Shown here piece after piece: positions 1 to 6,298 of a stretch of 6,298 bases of DNA. Within the stretch, counting starts at the first letter, position 1, and the number at the start of each line of letters is the position of its first letter. The notes under the pieces are model-generated. The model was not told the origin of the DNA, ran no database searches, and worked only from the letters and a program-made list of their open reading frames with translations. Location of the stretch: NCBI GenBank assembly GCA_016296235.1, contig JAEDJR010000113.1, forward strand, positions 1 through 6,298, given 5' to 3'. The DNA is from Oscillospiraceae bacterium. GTDB taxonomy: Bacteria > Bacillota > Clostridia > Oscillospirales > Oscillospiraceae. The position numbers and the translations under genes were made by a program.

Positions 1-36
1 TTCTGTTTTTTGCCATGCTTCATCAAATTCGGGTTC

Positions 37-2649
37 TCATCCGGCGCAGAGGATCCGATGGATTCCCGGCGTCAGGCTGCGCAGTCTGGGCTGCGGCGTC
101 TCCAGCGGCCGGCCGTCCAGGGCCGTGGCCGCTGCGGGCAGCTCCACATCCACGGTGCAGTTCCAGGGAACCTCCACCGTGACGGCCAGGCCGTCGGGCT
201 GCTTGCTCCATTCCAGAGCGACGGGGCCCTGGGGCGTACCCAGACGGGCGGACGCCGTCTGCAAGCCCTCCACCGGATGGGGCCGCAGGAGCAGCCGGCC
301 GTCCTCTGTTCTGCTCTGGGGATCCAGGCCGCACAGGCCCTTCTGGAACCAGATGGTATAGGCGCCCAGCATGGGGTGGTTGTGGGAATTCATATGGTTG
401 CCGGCCATTTTCTCCCACCGCTCCCAGATGGTGGTGGCGCCCTGCTGCAGCATATAGCCGATGCTTGGATAGCCGCAGTAGGTTGCCAGCTCGAAGGCCT
501 GCTGGTGGCAGTTCTCCCGGCCCAGAACCTCATACAGATACTTCGTCAGCTGGTTGCCCGTGGACAGGCGGCCCCGGCGCTCCACGAACAGGTCGTGCAG
601 GAGATTCTCCAGGACGGCCGCCCGTTTTCCCTCCGGAACAATCCCCAGGAACAGGGGGAATACATTGGAGCCCTGGGCGTTGCCGGCATAGTAGCCCGCC
701 TCGTGGAAATAGGCCTTGTTGATGGCCGTGCGGATTTTCTCCTGCAGCGTCCGGTAGCAGGCCGCATCCTCCGGCTTCCCGAGGAGCTCCGCCATGTTCT
801 CCATGAGCTGGCAGTCATACTGCAGATAGCAGGTGGTGACCAGCTGCTGGGGGTTATTCAGGGGCACCGCGTTTTCGCCCCAGCCCAGCAGGGATTCGGT
901 CATGGGCGCAGCCCAATCGCCGAAGTAGTCCCCGCAGATCAGGCCCTGCCCGTCCCGCTGGGACAGCTTGAATTCCACATAGCGCTTCATCCCCGCGTAG
1001 TGCTCCTCCACGGGCCGCTTGTCCCCATAGAAGCAGTACAGCAGCCAGGGCATCAGAACGTAGACGCTGGAAATATGGAACGCCGGCCGGCCGCCGAAGA
1101 AATACGGCGCCGTGTCGGGAATGGCCCCGGTCTCCGGATCCTGGGCGTCGGCAATGTCCCGCAGCCACTTCTCATAAAACCGCATCATATCGAAGTTGTA
1201 CAGGCCCTCCTCGCAGCGGGCCGTCATATCGTTGATCCAGCCCAGCCGCTCGTCCCGCTGGGGGCAGTCCGTGGGAACGCTGTGGAGGTTGTTCTGCTCC
1301 GTCTGCAGCAGGGCGGCGTAGGTGCGGTTCAGCAGGTCGTGGCCGCACCGGAACGCGCCGGTCTGCTCCACCAGGGTGTGCACCTGCCAGCCGCGGATTC
1401 CGGTCACAATCACGCCGGGATCGGTCTTGATCTGAACATAGCGGAAGCCGTGATAGGTGAACTTCGGCTCATAGGTGTTCTCCCCCGCCCTGCCCAGGAT
1501 AAAGGTATCCGTGGCTTTGGCGCCGCGGAGATTGCCCTGGTTCACGGCGTTGTCGTGGTTGAGAATCTCCGCATAGCGCAGCTCCACCTTCTGCCCGGGC
1601 TGTCCCCGGACCGTGATCTCCACCCAGCCGGCAATATTCACCCCCAGATCGGCCACAACCTCGTAGGCGTCGCCATAGTCGGGGTAACAGACGGAAAACG
1701 GTTTGATCTGCCGCTTTTTGCCGATGGCCGGCATCATCTGGCAGCGCAGCCGCCCGCCGGGGCCGTCGCAGCCCTTGGCAGGCTCCCACTGCTGCGGCTC
1801 CATCTCATACCCGGGCAGCCGCCAGCCGGTCTTTTCCAGCCGGCCGTCGTACCACTCGCCGTCGAACACGTTGTTTTTCCGGATGGGCCCGTCGGAGGCC
1901 ATCCACTGGCCGTCCCCGTCGGACACCAGCCACAGGTCATCGGCCTGCAGGGCGCAGATCAGCTTCGGCATTCCCAGCCAGGACGGCAGCGCGCCGATCA
2001 GATTCAGAAAATTGGGATGGTCGTTGCCGTACCAGCCCTCGCCCAGCTCCACTGCCAGCACGTTCTCTCCGGCCTGCAGCAGCTCCGTCACATCCCAGGC
2101 CCGGTAGAGCACCGTCTTTTGATAGTCGGTCCAGCCGGGATCCAGCAGGCTCTCGTCCGGCCGCACGCCGTTGACCGTGGTGTCGGCATAGCCGATGCCG
2201 CTGAGATACAATCGGGCCGACCTGGGCTTTTCCGCCAGGCGGAATGCCCGCCGCAGCAGCGGCGCCACACCCCGCTGGGGGTTCGGATGGCAGATCCATT
2301 GGGCGCCGTGCCAATCCGCCTCCTGAAGCAGGCCCGTTTCAAACCAGGATTCCCCGGAACACACCAGGCCGGTTTGGGTCGTGACCGTCACGGACCAGCC
2401 GTACCGGGTTGCTGCCTGCAGGGGTGCGCCCTCATAGCAGACGGCGCTGCTGCGGTCTGACGGCACCTCTCCGCTGTCCCAAACCGTCTCCTGCCCATTC
2501 CAGACCCGGATCCGGCAGGACTTCTGCAGCTCCTCCCGCAGAGCGCCCGTTCCCCGCCAGCCGAAGCGGGGGGACGGCGTTTCCACGCCCAGGGGCGTTG
2601 TGGTATACTCACAGTAAAGAATCAGATCATCGGTCGTTTTCCTGTTCAT
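37..2649 (-). CDS. GH78 family alpha-L-rhamnosidase, cytoplasmic
   Basis: 870-residue enzyme predicted to hydrolyse terminal alpha-L-rhamnose from glycosides or oligosaccharides by an inverting mechanism. Seen: an N-terminal beta-sandwich region (about 10-105), a second beta domain with GWTDYQKTVLYRAWDVT (172-188) and ELGEGWYGN (201-209) typical of the Bac_rhamnosid_N domain, a further beta domain (about 320-425), an alpha/alpha-barrel (about 430-775) and a short C-terminal beta domain. The barrel holds DCPQRDERLGWINDMT (461-476), where E467 fits the general acid and D461 and D474 the supporting acids. TTIWERW (739-745) has E743 as the likely base. Length is normal for the family. There is no signal peptide, so it should act on imported substrate. 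The ATG has an AGGAGG site 7 bases upstream, and the gene lies 22 bases after the FAD oxidoreductase. Substrate linkage and aglycone cannot be told, and some GH78-like proteins may have other specificities. Confidence 0.95.
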   Translation of the reverse strand: MNRKTTDDLILYCEYTTTPLGVETPSPRFGWRGTGALREELQKSCRIRVWNGQETVWDSGEVPSDRSSAVCYEGAPLQAATRYGWSVTVTTQTGLVCSGESWFETGLLQEADWHGAQWICHPNPQRGVAPLLRRAFRLAEKPRSARLYLSGIGYADTTVNGVRPDESLLDPGWTDYQKTVLYRAWDVTELLQAGENVLAVELGEGWYGNDHPNFLNLIGALPSWLGMPKLICALQADDLWLVSDGDGQWMASDGPIRKNNVFDGEWYDGRLEKTGWRLPGYEMEPQQWEPAKGCDGPGGRLRCQMMPAIGKKRQIKPFSVCYPDYGDAYEVVADLGVNIAGWVEITVRGQPGQKVELRYAEILNHDNAVNQGNLRGAKATDTFILGRAGENTYEPKFTYHGFRYVQIKTDPGVIVTGIRGWQVHTLVEQTGAFRCGHDLLNRTYAALLQTEQNNLHSVPTDCPQRDERLGWINDMTARCEEGLYNFDMMRFYEKWLRDIADAQDPETGAIPDTAPYFFGGRPAFHISSVYVLMPWLLYCFYGDKRPVEEHYAGMKRYVEFKLSQRDGQGLICGDYFGDWAAPMTESLLGWGENAVPLNNPQQLVTTCYLQYDCQLMENMAELLGKPEDAACYRTLQEKIRTAINKAYFHEAGYYAGNAQGSNVFPLFLGIVPEGKRAAVLENLLHDLFVERRGRLSTGNQLTKYLYEVLGRENCHQQAFELATYCGYPSIGYMLQQGATTIWERWEKMAGNHMNSHNHPMLGAYTIWFQKGLCGLDPQSRTEDGRLLLRPHPVEGLQTASARLGTPQGPVALEWSKQPDGLAVTVEVPWNCTVDVELPAAATALDGRPLETPQPRLRSLTPGIHRILCAG

Positions 2650-2656
2650 GGTCGTT

Positions 2657-2662
2657 CCTCCT
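2657..2662 (-). promoter_or_regulatory. Ribosome binding site of the rhamnosidase gene
   Basis: A perfect AGGAGG on the minus strand ends 7 bases before the ATG at 2649. It fixes the rhamnosidase start and predicts strong independent initiation in the 22-base gap after the oxidoreductase stop codon. Confidence 0.9.
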
Positions 2663-2671
2663 GTGTCTCGG

Positions 2672-3997
2672 TTACTTCAAGCGGGCCCCTTGCCGTTCCA
2701 TGGCCGCAGCCACCAGTTTCCCGTCCAGGGCTCGCGGCGTCAGCCCCTGCTCCAGGGCCAGGGCCGCAGCCGTTCCCGCGGCCTGACCCATGGCGACGCA
2801 GTCGCCGGTGACCCGGTAGGAGGCGTGGGCCTCGTAGGTGCCGGAAATGCACCGGCCTGCCACCAGCAGGCCCTCCACCTGCAGCGGCACCAGGCAGCGG
2901 TAGGGAATCTGATAGGGGCGGGTGGGAAGATCCATTCCCTCCTGGCTCCGGCCGTCGGGTTGGTGGATGTCCACATTGAAGGCGCAGGTGCAGATTCCAT
3001 CGTCAAACTGCGCGCCCTTCAGCAGATCCTCTATGGTCAGCACATACTCTCCCCGGATCCGCCGGGTTTCCCGGACGCCGATCTGGGGCGCAGTCTGCTC
3101 CAGGAACGCGTCCCGGAACTGGGGCATATAGGACGTGAAAAACCGCATGGCTTCCGCCACCAGCTCCCGGCCCTCCTGCTCCGCCGCAGAGAGATCCCAG
3201 GCGTCCAGGCCGCTTTTGCCCCGAACGTGGGTCATCTCCGCAATGCCCTGGTGGGGCGTGGGGAGGCGGAGGATATAGGGCCGCTCAAAATTGAACGCGT
3301 AGTCCGTCAATCCGGCCTGCTTTGCAGCATGGCGCATGTAGTAAAACAGCTCCGTGCAGCCATCTTCGGAGGGAAAATGGTCCATATTCTGCACATAATC
3401 CATGTTCCCCAGCTTGAACATCAGGGACATGGGCTGGGTTGCACCGTCGGAATCCCGGCCGATCCAATAGGGCGCTCCGGCTCTGGCCGCCACATCGCCG
3501 TCGCCGGTGCAGTCGATGACGACCGGGGCCAGATAGGCCTGCCGGCCGGATTTGTTCTCCACCAGAATGCCCCGGATGGTGTTTCCCTCCACAACCGCGT
3601 CGGCAAACATCGTGTGAAACAACAAATCCACACCGCAGCTGCGCATCTTGCGGTCCAGCAGCAGCTTCATGGCCTCGATGTCAAAGGTGTACAGCGGACC
3701 GGCGCTGGAATTCTTGCCCTGGGCGTTGATGCCGTCCACCAGCTCCTGCATAATTCCGCCCTTGTTCTCCCAATCCCAAACCGGGATCACAAGACCGGCC
3801 GTCCACATGCCGCCGAGGAAGCCGTACTGCTCCACCAGCAGGGTCTTTTTCCCCATCCGGCCGGCGGCCAGAGCGGCGCCCACACCGGCAGGCCCGCCGC
3901 CCACTACAATCACATCATAGCGGCCCGCCACCGGGGTCTGCCGCTGTTCGTGAATCAATTCTCCCAAACTTGGTTCTCCTTCCAGTATCCATGCCAT
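2672..3997 (-). CDS. FAD-dependent oxidoreductase (FAD_oxidored / PF12831-like)
   Basis: 441-residue soluble flavoprotein of unknown substrate. Seen: a Rossmann dinucleotide-binding start, VIVVGGGPAGVGAA (29-42), with E56 in LLVEQYG placed to bind the FAD ribose; then FLGGMWTAG (60-68), VIDCTGDGDVAARAG (160-174), GVRETRRIRGEY (307-318), and the C-terminal LLVAGRCISGTYEAH (377-391) plus GDCVAMGQAAGTAAALA (398-414). This order is that of the PF12831 group, common near glycosidase genes in Bacteroidetes and Firmicutes but poorly characterised. No signal peptide or membrane helix is seen. It starts 4 bases after the lacI-type gene stop, suggesting translational coupling. The ATG lacks a good ribosome binding site, whereas an in-frame TTG at 3967 (codon 11) has one, so the protein may really start there. 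A role in oxidising a sugar, glycoside or aglycone of the pathway is inference from context. Confidence 0.88.
   Translation of the reverse strand: MAWILEGEPSLGELIHEQRQTPVAGRYDVIVVGGGPAGVGAALAAGRMGKKTLLVEQYGFLGGMWTAGLVIPVWDWENKGGIMQELVDGINAQGKNSSAGPLYTFDIEAMKLLLDRKMRSCGVDLLFHTMFADAVVEGNTIRGILVENKSGRQAYLAPVVIDCTGDGDVAARAGAPYWIGRDSDGATQPMSLMFKLGNMDYVQNMDHFPSEDGCTELFYYMRHAAKQAGLTDYAFNFERPYILRLPTPHQGIAEMTHVRGKSGLDAWDLSAAEQEGRELVAEAMRFFTSYMPQFRDAFLEQTAPQIGVRETRRIRGEYVLTIEDLLKGAQFDDGICTCAFNVDIHQPDGRSQEGMDLPTRPYQIPYRCLVPLQVEGLLVAGRCISGTYEAHASYRVTGDCVAMGQAAGTAAALALEQGLTPRALDGKLVAAAMERQGARLK
3975..3983 (-). promoter_or_regulatory. Candidate ribosome binding site for an alternative TTG start
   Basis: GGAAGGAGA on the minus strand lies inside the first codons of the oxidoreductase reading frame and ends 7 bases before an in-frame TTG at 3967-3965. 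The upstream ATG at 3997 has only a distant GAGAAC. Starting at TTG would give a protein 10 residues shorter that still leaves a normal lead-in to the FAD-binding GGGPAG motif. The site could equally be chance, because GAA-GGA-GAA simply encodes Glu-Gly-Glu. Confidence 0.45.
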
Positions 3998-4001
3998 GGT
4001 T

Positions 4002-5015
4002 TCAGCGTGTTCTCGGACCGGTGGACTGTCCTTCCACCAGGGTCAGCTTATTTTTGTAGTATCCCGTGGTGTCGTTGACGATATTGGAATACAGCAGCTC
4101 GAAGGCTCTGCGGCCAAAGGTCGCCTTGTCCACACTCATGGTCGTCAGGGACGGCGACCAGAACGTGCCCATGGCGATGCCGTCGAAGCCCATGACCGAC
4201 ACGTCCTCCGGCACCCGCAGCCCCCGCTCCAGCAGGGCCTTCATGGCGCCCATGGCCATGAGGTCGTTGCCGCAGATCACGGCCGTGAAGGATCTCCCCG
4301 TTTCCAGCAGCCGCACCGCACAGGCATAGCCCGCGGCAAAATCAGTGGAATAGGGGTAGGCGCCGTCGATCAGCAGACTGTCCCCGCAGGGCAGGCCCAG
4401 CTCCCGAACCATATCCAGATAGCCGGTACAGCGCAGGTCGTAGGGCAGGTTCCTGCCCAGACCGCTGAGGTAGGCGATCTCCTCATGGCCCAGCCCGTTC
4501 AGATAGGTCATCGCATCCTGCATGGCGGTGAGATAATCGTTTTCGATGGACGAAACCCGGCGGAAATCCGCGTTGACGTTGCCGCTGGTCAGAACCTTCA
4601 CGCCCTGCTCCACCAGGTAGTACAGCTTGTCCTCCTGGAATTTATAGGGCAGAGCCGCGACAAACACGCCGTCCATGTGTCTTGTGATAAAATTATCGAA
4701 ATAGCTGTCCAGCTTATGCAGGCCGGTGCAGATATTGACAAAGTAATTCTTCTCGTTGGCAGCCGACTCAAACTCCCGCATCACTTCGCCGTAATAGGGG
4801 TTGATGACGTCCTCCAGGACGATCCCGATCTGCATGGTCCGTTTGGTCGTCATGCTTCTGGCAATCATATCCGGACGGTAATCCAATTGCCGCACCGCCT
4901 CCATGACCCGGCGGGCTGTGGCCTCCTTGACCTTATCGGAACCGTTCAGAACGTTGGACACCGTGGCGGTGGAAACGCCTGCCAGTCTGGCAACATCCGT
5001 TCTCGTTGCTTTCAT
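4002..5015 (-). CDS. LacI-family transcriptional regulator
   Basis: 337-residue DNA-binding regulator, the usual length for LacI/GalR proteins. Seen: an N-terminal helix-turn-helix, TDVARLAGVSTATVSNVLNG (6-25); a hinge region YRPDMIARSMTT (46-57), where methionine stands at the usual hinge leucine position; and a periplasmic-binding-protein-like effector domain from about residue 61, with IGIVLEDVINPYYGEV (63-78), VICGNDLMAMGAMKAL (246-261) and PEDVSVMGFDGIAMG (269-283). Family knowledge: such proteins usually repress sugar operons and release DNA on binding a sugar or sugar phosphate. Here it sits inside the operon between esterase and oxidoreductase, so it would be co-expressed with, and probably control, its neighbours. 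The effector is unknown; a rhamnose-related compound is inferred from the GH78 gene. No convincing operator palindrome is visible in the short gaps, so its binding site probably lies upstream of the window. Confidence 0.95.
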   Translation of the reverse strand: MKATRTDVARLAGVSTATVSNVLNGSDKVKEATARRVMEAVRQLDYRPDMIARSMTTKRTMQIGIVLEDVINPYYGEVMREFESAANEKNYFVNICTGLHKLDSYFDNFITRHMDGVFVAALPYKFQEDKLYYLVEQGVKVLTSGNVNADFRRVSSIENDYLTAMQDAMTYLNGLGHEEIAYLSGLGRNLPYDLRCTGYLDMVRELGLPCGDSLLIDGAYPYSTDFAAGYACAVRLLETGRSFTAVICGNDLMAMGAMKALLERGLRVPEDVSVMGFDGIAMGTFWSPSLTTMSVDKATFGRRAFELLYSNIVNDTTGYYKNKLTLVEGQSTGPRTR

Positions 5016-5021
5016 TCCAAA

Positions 5022-5026
5022 TCACC
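5022..5026 (-). promoter_or_regulatory. Probable ribosome binding site of the LacI-type gene
   Basis: GGTGA on the minus strand ends 6 bases before the ATG at 5015 and matches the downstream part of an extended Shine-Dalgarno sequence. It is weaker than the sites of the esterase and rhamnosidase genes, which would fit a lower output of regulator from a shared transcript. Confidence 0.5.
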
Positions 5027-5053
5027 ATTCTTTCCATGCAATTTGTACCGTTA

Positions 5054-6109
5054 TCAGGCCCTGGACATGGTCCGGATCAGCACCTGGGCGTAGATCCGGG
5101 TCATGAAGTCGTTGAGATGGTTGACGCCGTTGGCCGTCACGTCGCCGTAGCGCTTCCGGCTGAGAATCAGCTCCTGGGTCTCGCCGGTGCGGACAACCGC
5201 CACCCCCGGCGTATCCGCCGCAATGGCGTCCAGCACAGGGCGGTAGTGGGGCTGCCATTTGGTCCAGCCCAGACAGTCGGGGCCGGCCACGCCGGGGGTC
5301 AGCAGCAGGAATTCCGCCTCCCGCTTTTTCTCCCGCACCGTCCGGATGATTCCCCGCAGATTGGCCTCATACCGCTCCGGCAGGATGGGCCAGCCGGAGT
5401 CGTTCATGCCGAAGTTGACCAGAACCAGATCCGGCTCATGAACCGCCACCCGGCCGCCGGCCTGCTCCAGGCCCCAATCACTGTTGGTGCCGCCCACCGC
5501 CGTATTGACCGCTGTCACGGCGCTTTGGGGGTATCTCTCCCGGAGCCACCGCAGAAACAACTCCGTAAACGGCGGCAGATAGGGCGGCAGCTGGCAGCGC
5601 CCGCTGACGTCGCAGCCCTCCATCAGACTGTCTCCGTAGAGCAGGACTTTCAGCGGCGCGCCGTGCTCCAGCCGCCGGAAGGTCTCCGGCAGCCGGTCCG
5701 CCGCGCAGGGCTGCAGCAGGCCCGTCCAGGCTCCGCTGTGGCGATAGGTCACCGCCGCCTGCTTTCTGTGGTAAAAGCCGCCCGGCTCATAGCGCACGAA
5801 CCGTCCCGGCGCACTGGCCGACGCAATGGAGATGGACGCCGGCTCTTTGAGATAGTACGCATCATAGTCCATGGCCGGTATGGCGCTGCCCGGCGTGCGG
5901 AAAAGACGGCCATTTTCCAGATAATAATCGACATTTTCTTTATATTCTATCATAAAGTCCGAAGAAGTGACACGGAGAATTTCATCCGCCGGATAGAAAA
6001 GCGGCGCCGGCCCGATCTCCCCCGTCACGGGATCCGGAAAAAACAGGACGCTCTCGGCAAAGACCGTATCCCCCTCCCAGAGGGGCTTCAACGCTGTCTG
6101 CAGGTCCAT
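5054..6109 (-). CDS. SGNH/GDSL-family hydrolase, probable carbohydrate esterase
   Basis: 351-residue enzyme with a C-terminal SGNH esterase domain (about 153-350) after an N-terminal region of about 150 residues that I do not recognise, probably beta-rich. Seen: block I LLYGDSLMEG (156-165) with nucleophile S161, block II AVGGTNSDW (204-212) with the oxyanion glycine, block III VNFGMNDSG (231-239) with N236, and block V around NGVNHLNDF (327-335) with catalytic H331. The acidic residue usually found just before this histidine appears as N327. Such enzymes often remove acetyl groups from sugars or plant polysaccharides. No signal peptide is present, so it likely acts on imported glycosides in the cytoplasm. 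It follows the permease by 15 bases, and GGAGGT 8 bases upstream supports the ATG. The exact ester substrate is unknown; a lipase-like or thioesterase role is less likely given the sugar context. Confidence 0.88.
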   Translation of the reverse strand: MDLQTALKPLWEGDTVFAESVLFFPDPVTGEIGPAPLFYPADEILRVTSSDFMIEYKENVDYYLENGRLFRTPGSAIPAMDYDAYYLKEPASISIASASAPGRFVRYEPGGFYHRKQAAVTYRHSGAWTGLLQPCAADRLPETFRRLEHGAPLKVLLYGDSLMEGCDVSGRCQLPPYLPPFTELFLRWLRERYPQSAVTAVNTAVGGTNSDWGLEQAGGRVAVHEPDLVLVNFGMNDSGWPILPERYEANLRGIIRTVREKKREAEFLLLTPGVAGPDCLGWTKWQPHYRPVLDAIAADTPGVAVVRTGETQELILSRKRYGDVTANGVNHLNDFMTRIYAQVLIRTMSRA

Positions 6110-6117
6110 GTTGCGGC

Positions 6118-6123
6118 ACCTCC
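6118..6123 (-). promoter_or_regulatory. Ribosome binding site of the SGNH hydrolase gene
   Basis: GGAGGT on the minus strand ends 8 bases before the ATG at 6109 and lies in the 15-base gap after the permease stop codon. It supports the chosen start and an operon arrangement with separate strong initiation. Confidence 0.88.
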
Positions 6124-6124
6124 G

Positions 6125-6298
6125 TCATCCCTTCACGGCGCCGACCATGATGCCCTTGACAAAGTGCTTCTGGATAAAGGGATAGACCAGCATCAGGGGC
6201 ACGGTGGAGACGACGATGACGGAATACTTCAGGGTCTGGGCCTGCTTCATCTTCTGGATGATGGCCTCCATCTCCATGCCGCCGGTCTGCATATCGAT
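6125..6298 (-). CDS. Carbohydrate ABC transporter permease, C-terminal end (partial)
   Basis: Only the last 57 codons and the TGA stop are inside the window; the gene runs off the right edge. The readable tail includes MEMEAIIQKMKQAQTLKYS, a hydrophobic last membrane helix VIVVSTVPLMLVYPFI, and the ending QKHFVKGIMVGAVKG. This ending is characteristic of CUT1-type inner-membrane permeases of the MalG/LplC/YtcP kind, common in Firmicutes, where it is the second of two permeases working with an extracellular sugar-binding lipoprotein and an ATPase. The partner permease and binding protein should lie upstream of the window. By context the cargo would be a rhamnose-containing oligosaccharide or glycoside, an inference only. 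The short remaining sequence prevents any statement on specificity. Confidence 0.9.
   Translation of the reverse strand: MDMQTGGMEMEAIIQKMKQAQTLKYSVIVVSTVPLMLVYPFIQKHFVKGIMVGAVKG

Noticed and set aside
1..23. Possible start of a further minus-strand gene (ATG at 23 or 16)
   Set aside because: Both ATGs open frames to the window edge with lysine-containing starts (MKHGKKQ or MAKNR), but neither has a ribosome binding site and too few codons are visible to support a call.
1..36. Terminator after the rhamnosidase gene
   Set aside because: No GC-rich inverted repeat followed by a T-run is seen in the minus-strand direction. The T-run on the plus strand has no stem before it within the window.
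10..2460. Very long plus-strand open frame of 816 codons opposite the rhamnosidase
   Set aside because: It lies antisense to a gene with clear GH78 motifs and ribosome binding site. Its translation is a low-complexity mix rich in Gly, Pro, Ala, His, Gln and Leu with no domain. Long antisense frames are expected in GC-rich genes with biased third positions.
2648..4078. Plus-strand open frame of 476 codons opposite the FAD oxidoreductase
   Set aside because: A mirror of the real gene, with no recognisable motif or family-like composition. The opposite strand encodes a complete FAD-binding protein.
5016..5053. LacI-type operator in the gap before the regulator
   Set aside because: Only a short CAAATTG palindrome is present. 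It is AT-centred and not extended, unlike the CG-centred operators typical of this family.
3996..5093. Plus-strand open frame of 365 codons opposite the LacI-type gene
   Set aside because: Antisense shadow of a well-supported regulator, without any domain signature or good start context.

Overview
The window is a compact, one-directional stretch of a bacterial carbohydrate-use operon. All genes are on the minus strand, so transcription runs from base 6298 towards base 1. The sequence is GC-rich by eye (roughly 60%). It has strong AGGAGG-type ribosome binding sites, a LacI regulator and a sugar ABC permease whose tail ends MVGAVKG. This style fits a high-GC anaerobic Firmicute (Clostridia, Oscillospiraceae/Ruminococcaceae-like gut bacteria). 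That placement is inference from gene style; no marker gene is present.

In transcription order the window holds: (1) the last 57 codons of a CUT1-type sugar ABC transporter permease (6298-6125, cut by the window edge); (2) an SGNH/GDSL hydrolase with an extra N-terminal domain (6109-5054); (3) a LacI-family repressor (5015-4002); (4) an FAD-dependent oxidoreductase of the FAD_oxidored (PF12831-like) type (3997-2672); (5) a GH78 alpha-L-rhamnosidase (2649-37). The gaps are 15, 38, 4 and 22 bases, so a single transcript is likely, with its main promoter upstream of the window. No stretch over 300 bases lacks a gene. The 36 bases after the rhamnosidase stop show no terminator and may run into another gene.

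A reasonable working model is that the ABC transporter brings in a rhamnose-containing glycoside or oligosaccharide. The SGNH enzyme would remove ester groups such as acetyl, and the cytoplasmic GH78 enzyme would release L-rhamnose. The LacI protein would sense a breakdown sugar and control the operon. The FAD enzyme is the unexplained partner: its family is often found beside glycosidases but its substrate here cannot be read from sequence. I see no mobile element, CRISPR array, RNA gene or long repeat. The most interesting question is what the FAD enzyme oxidises or reduces in a rhamnoside pathway.
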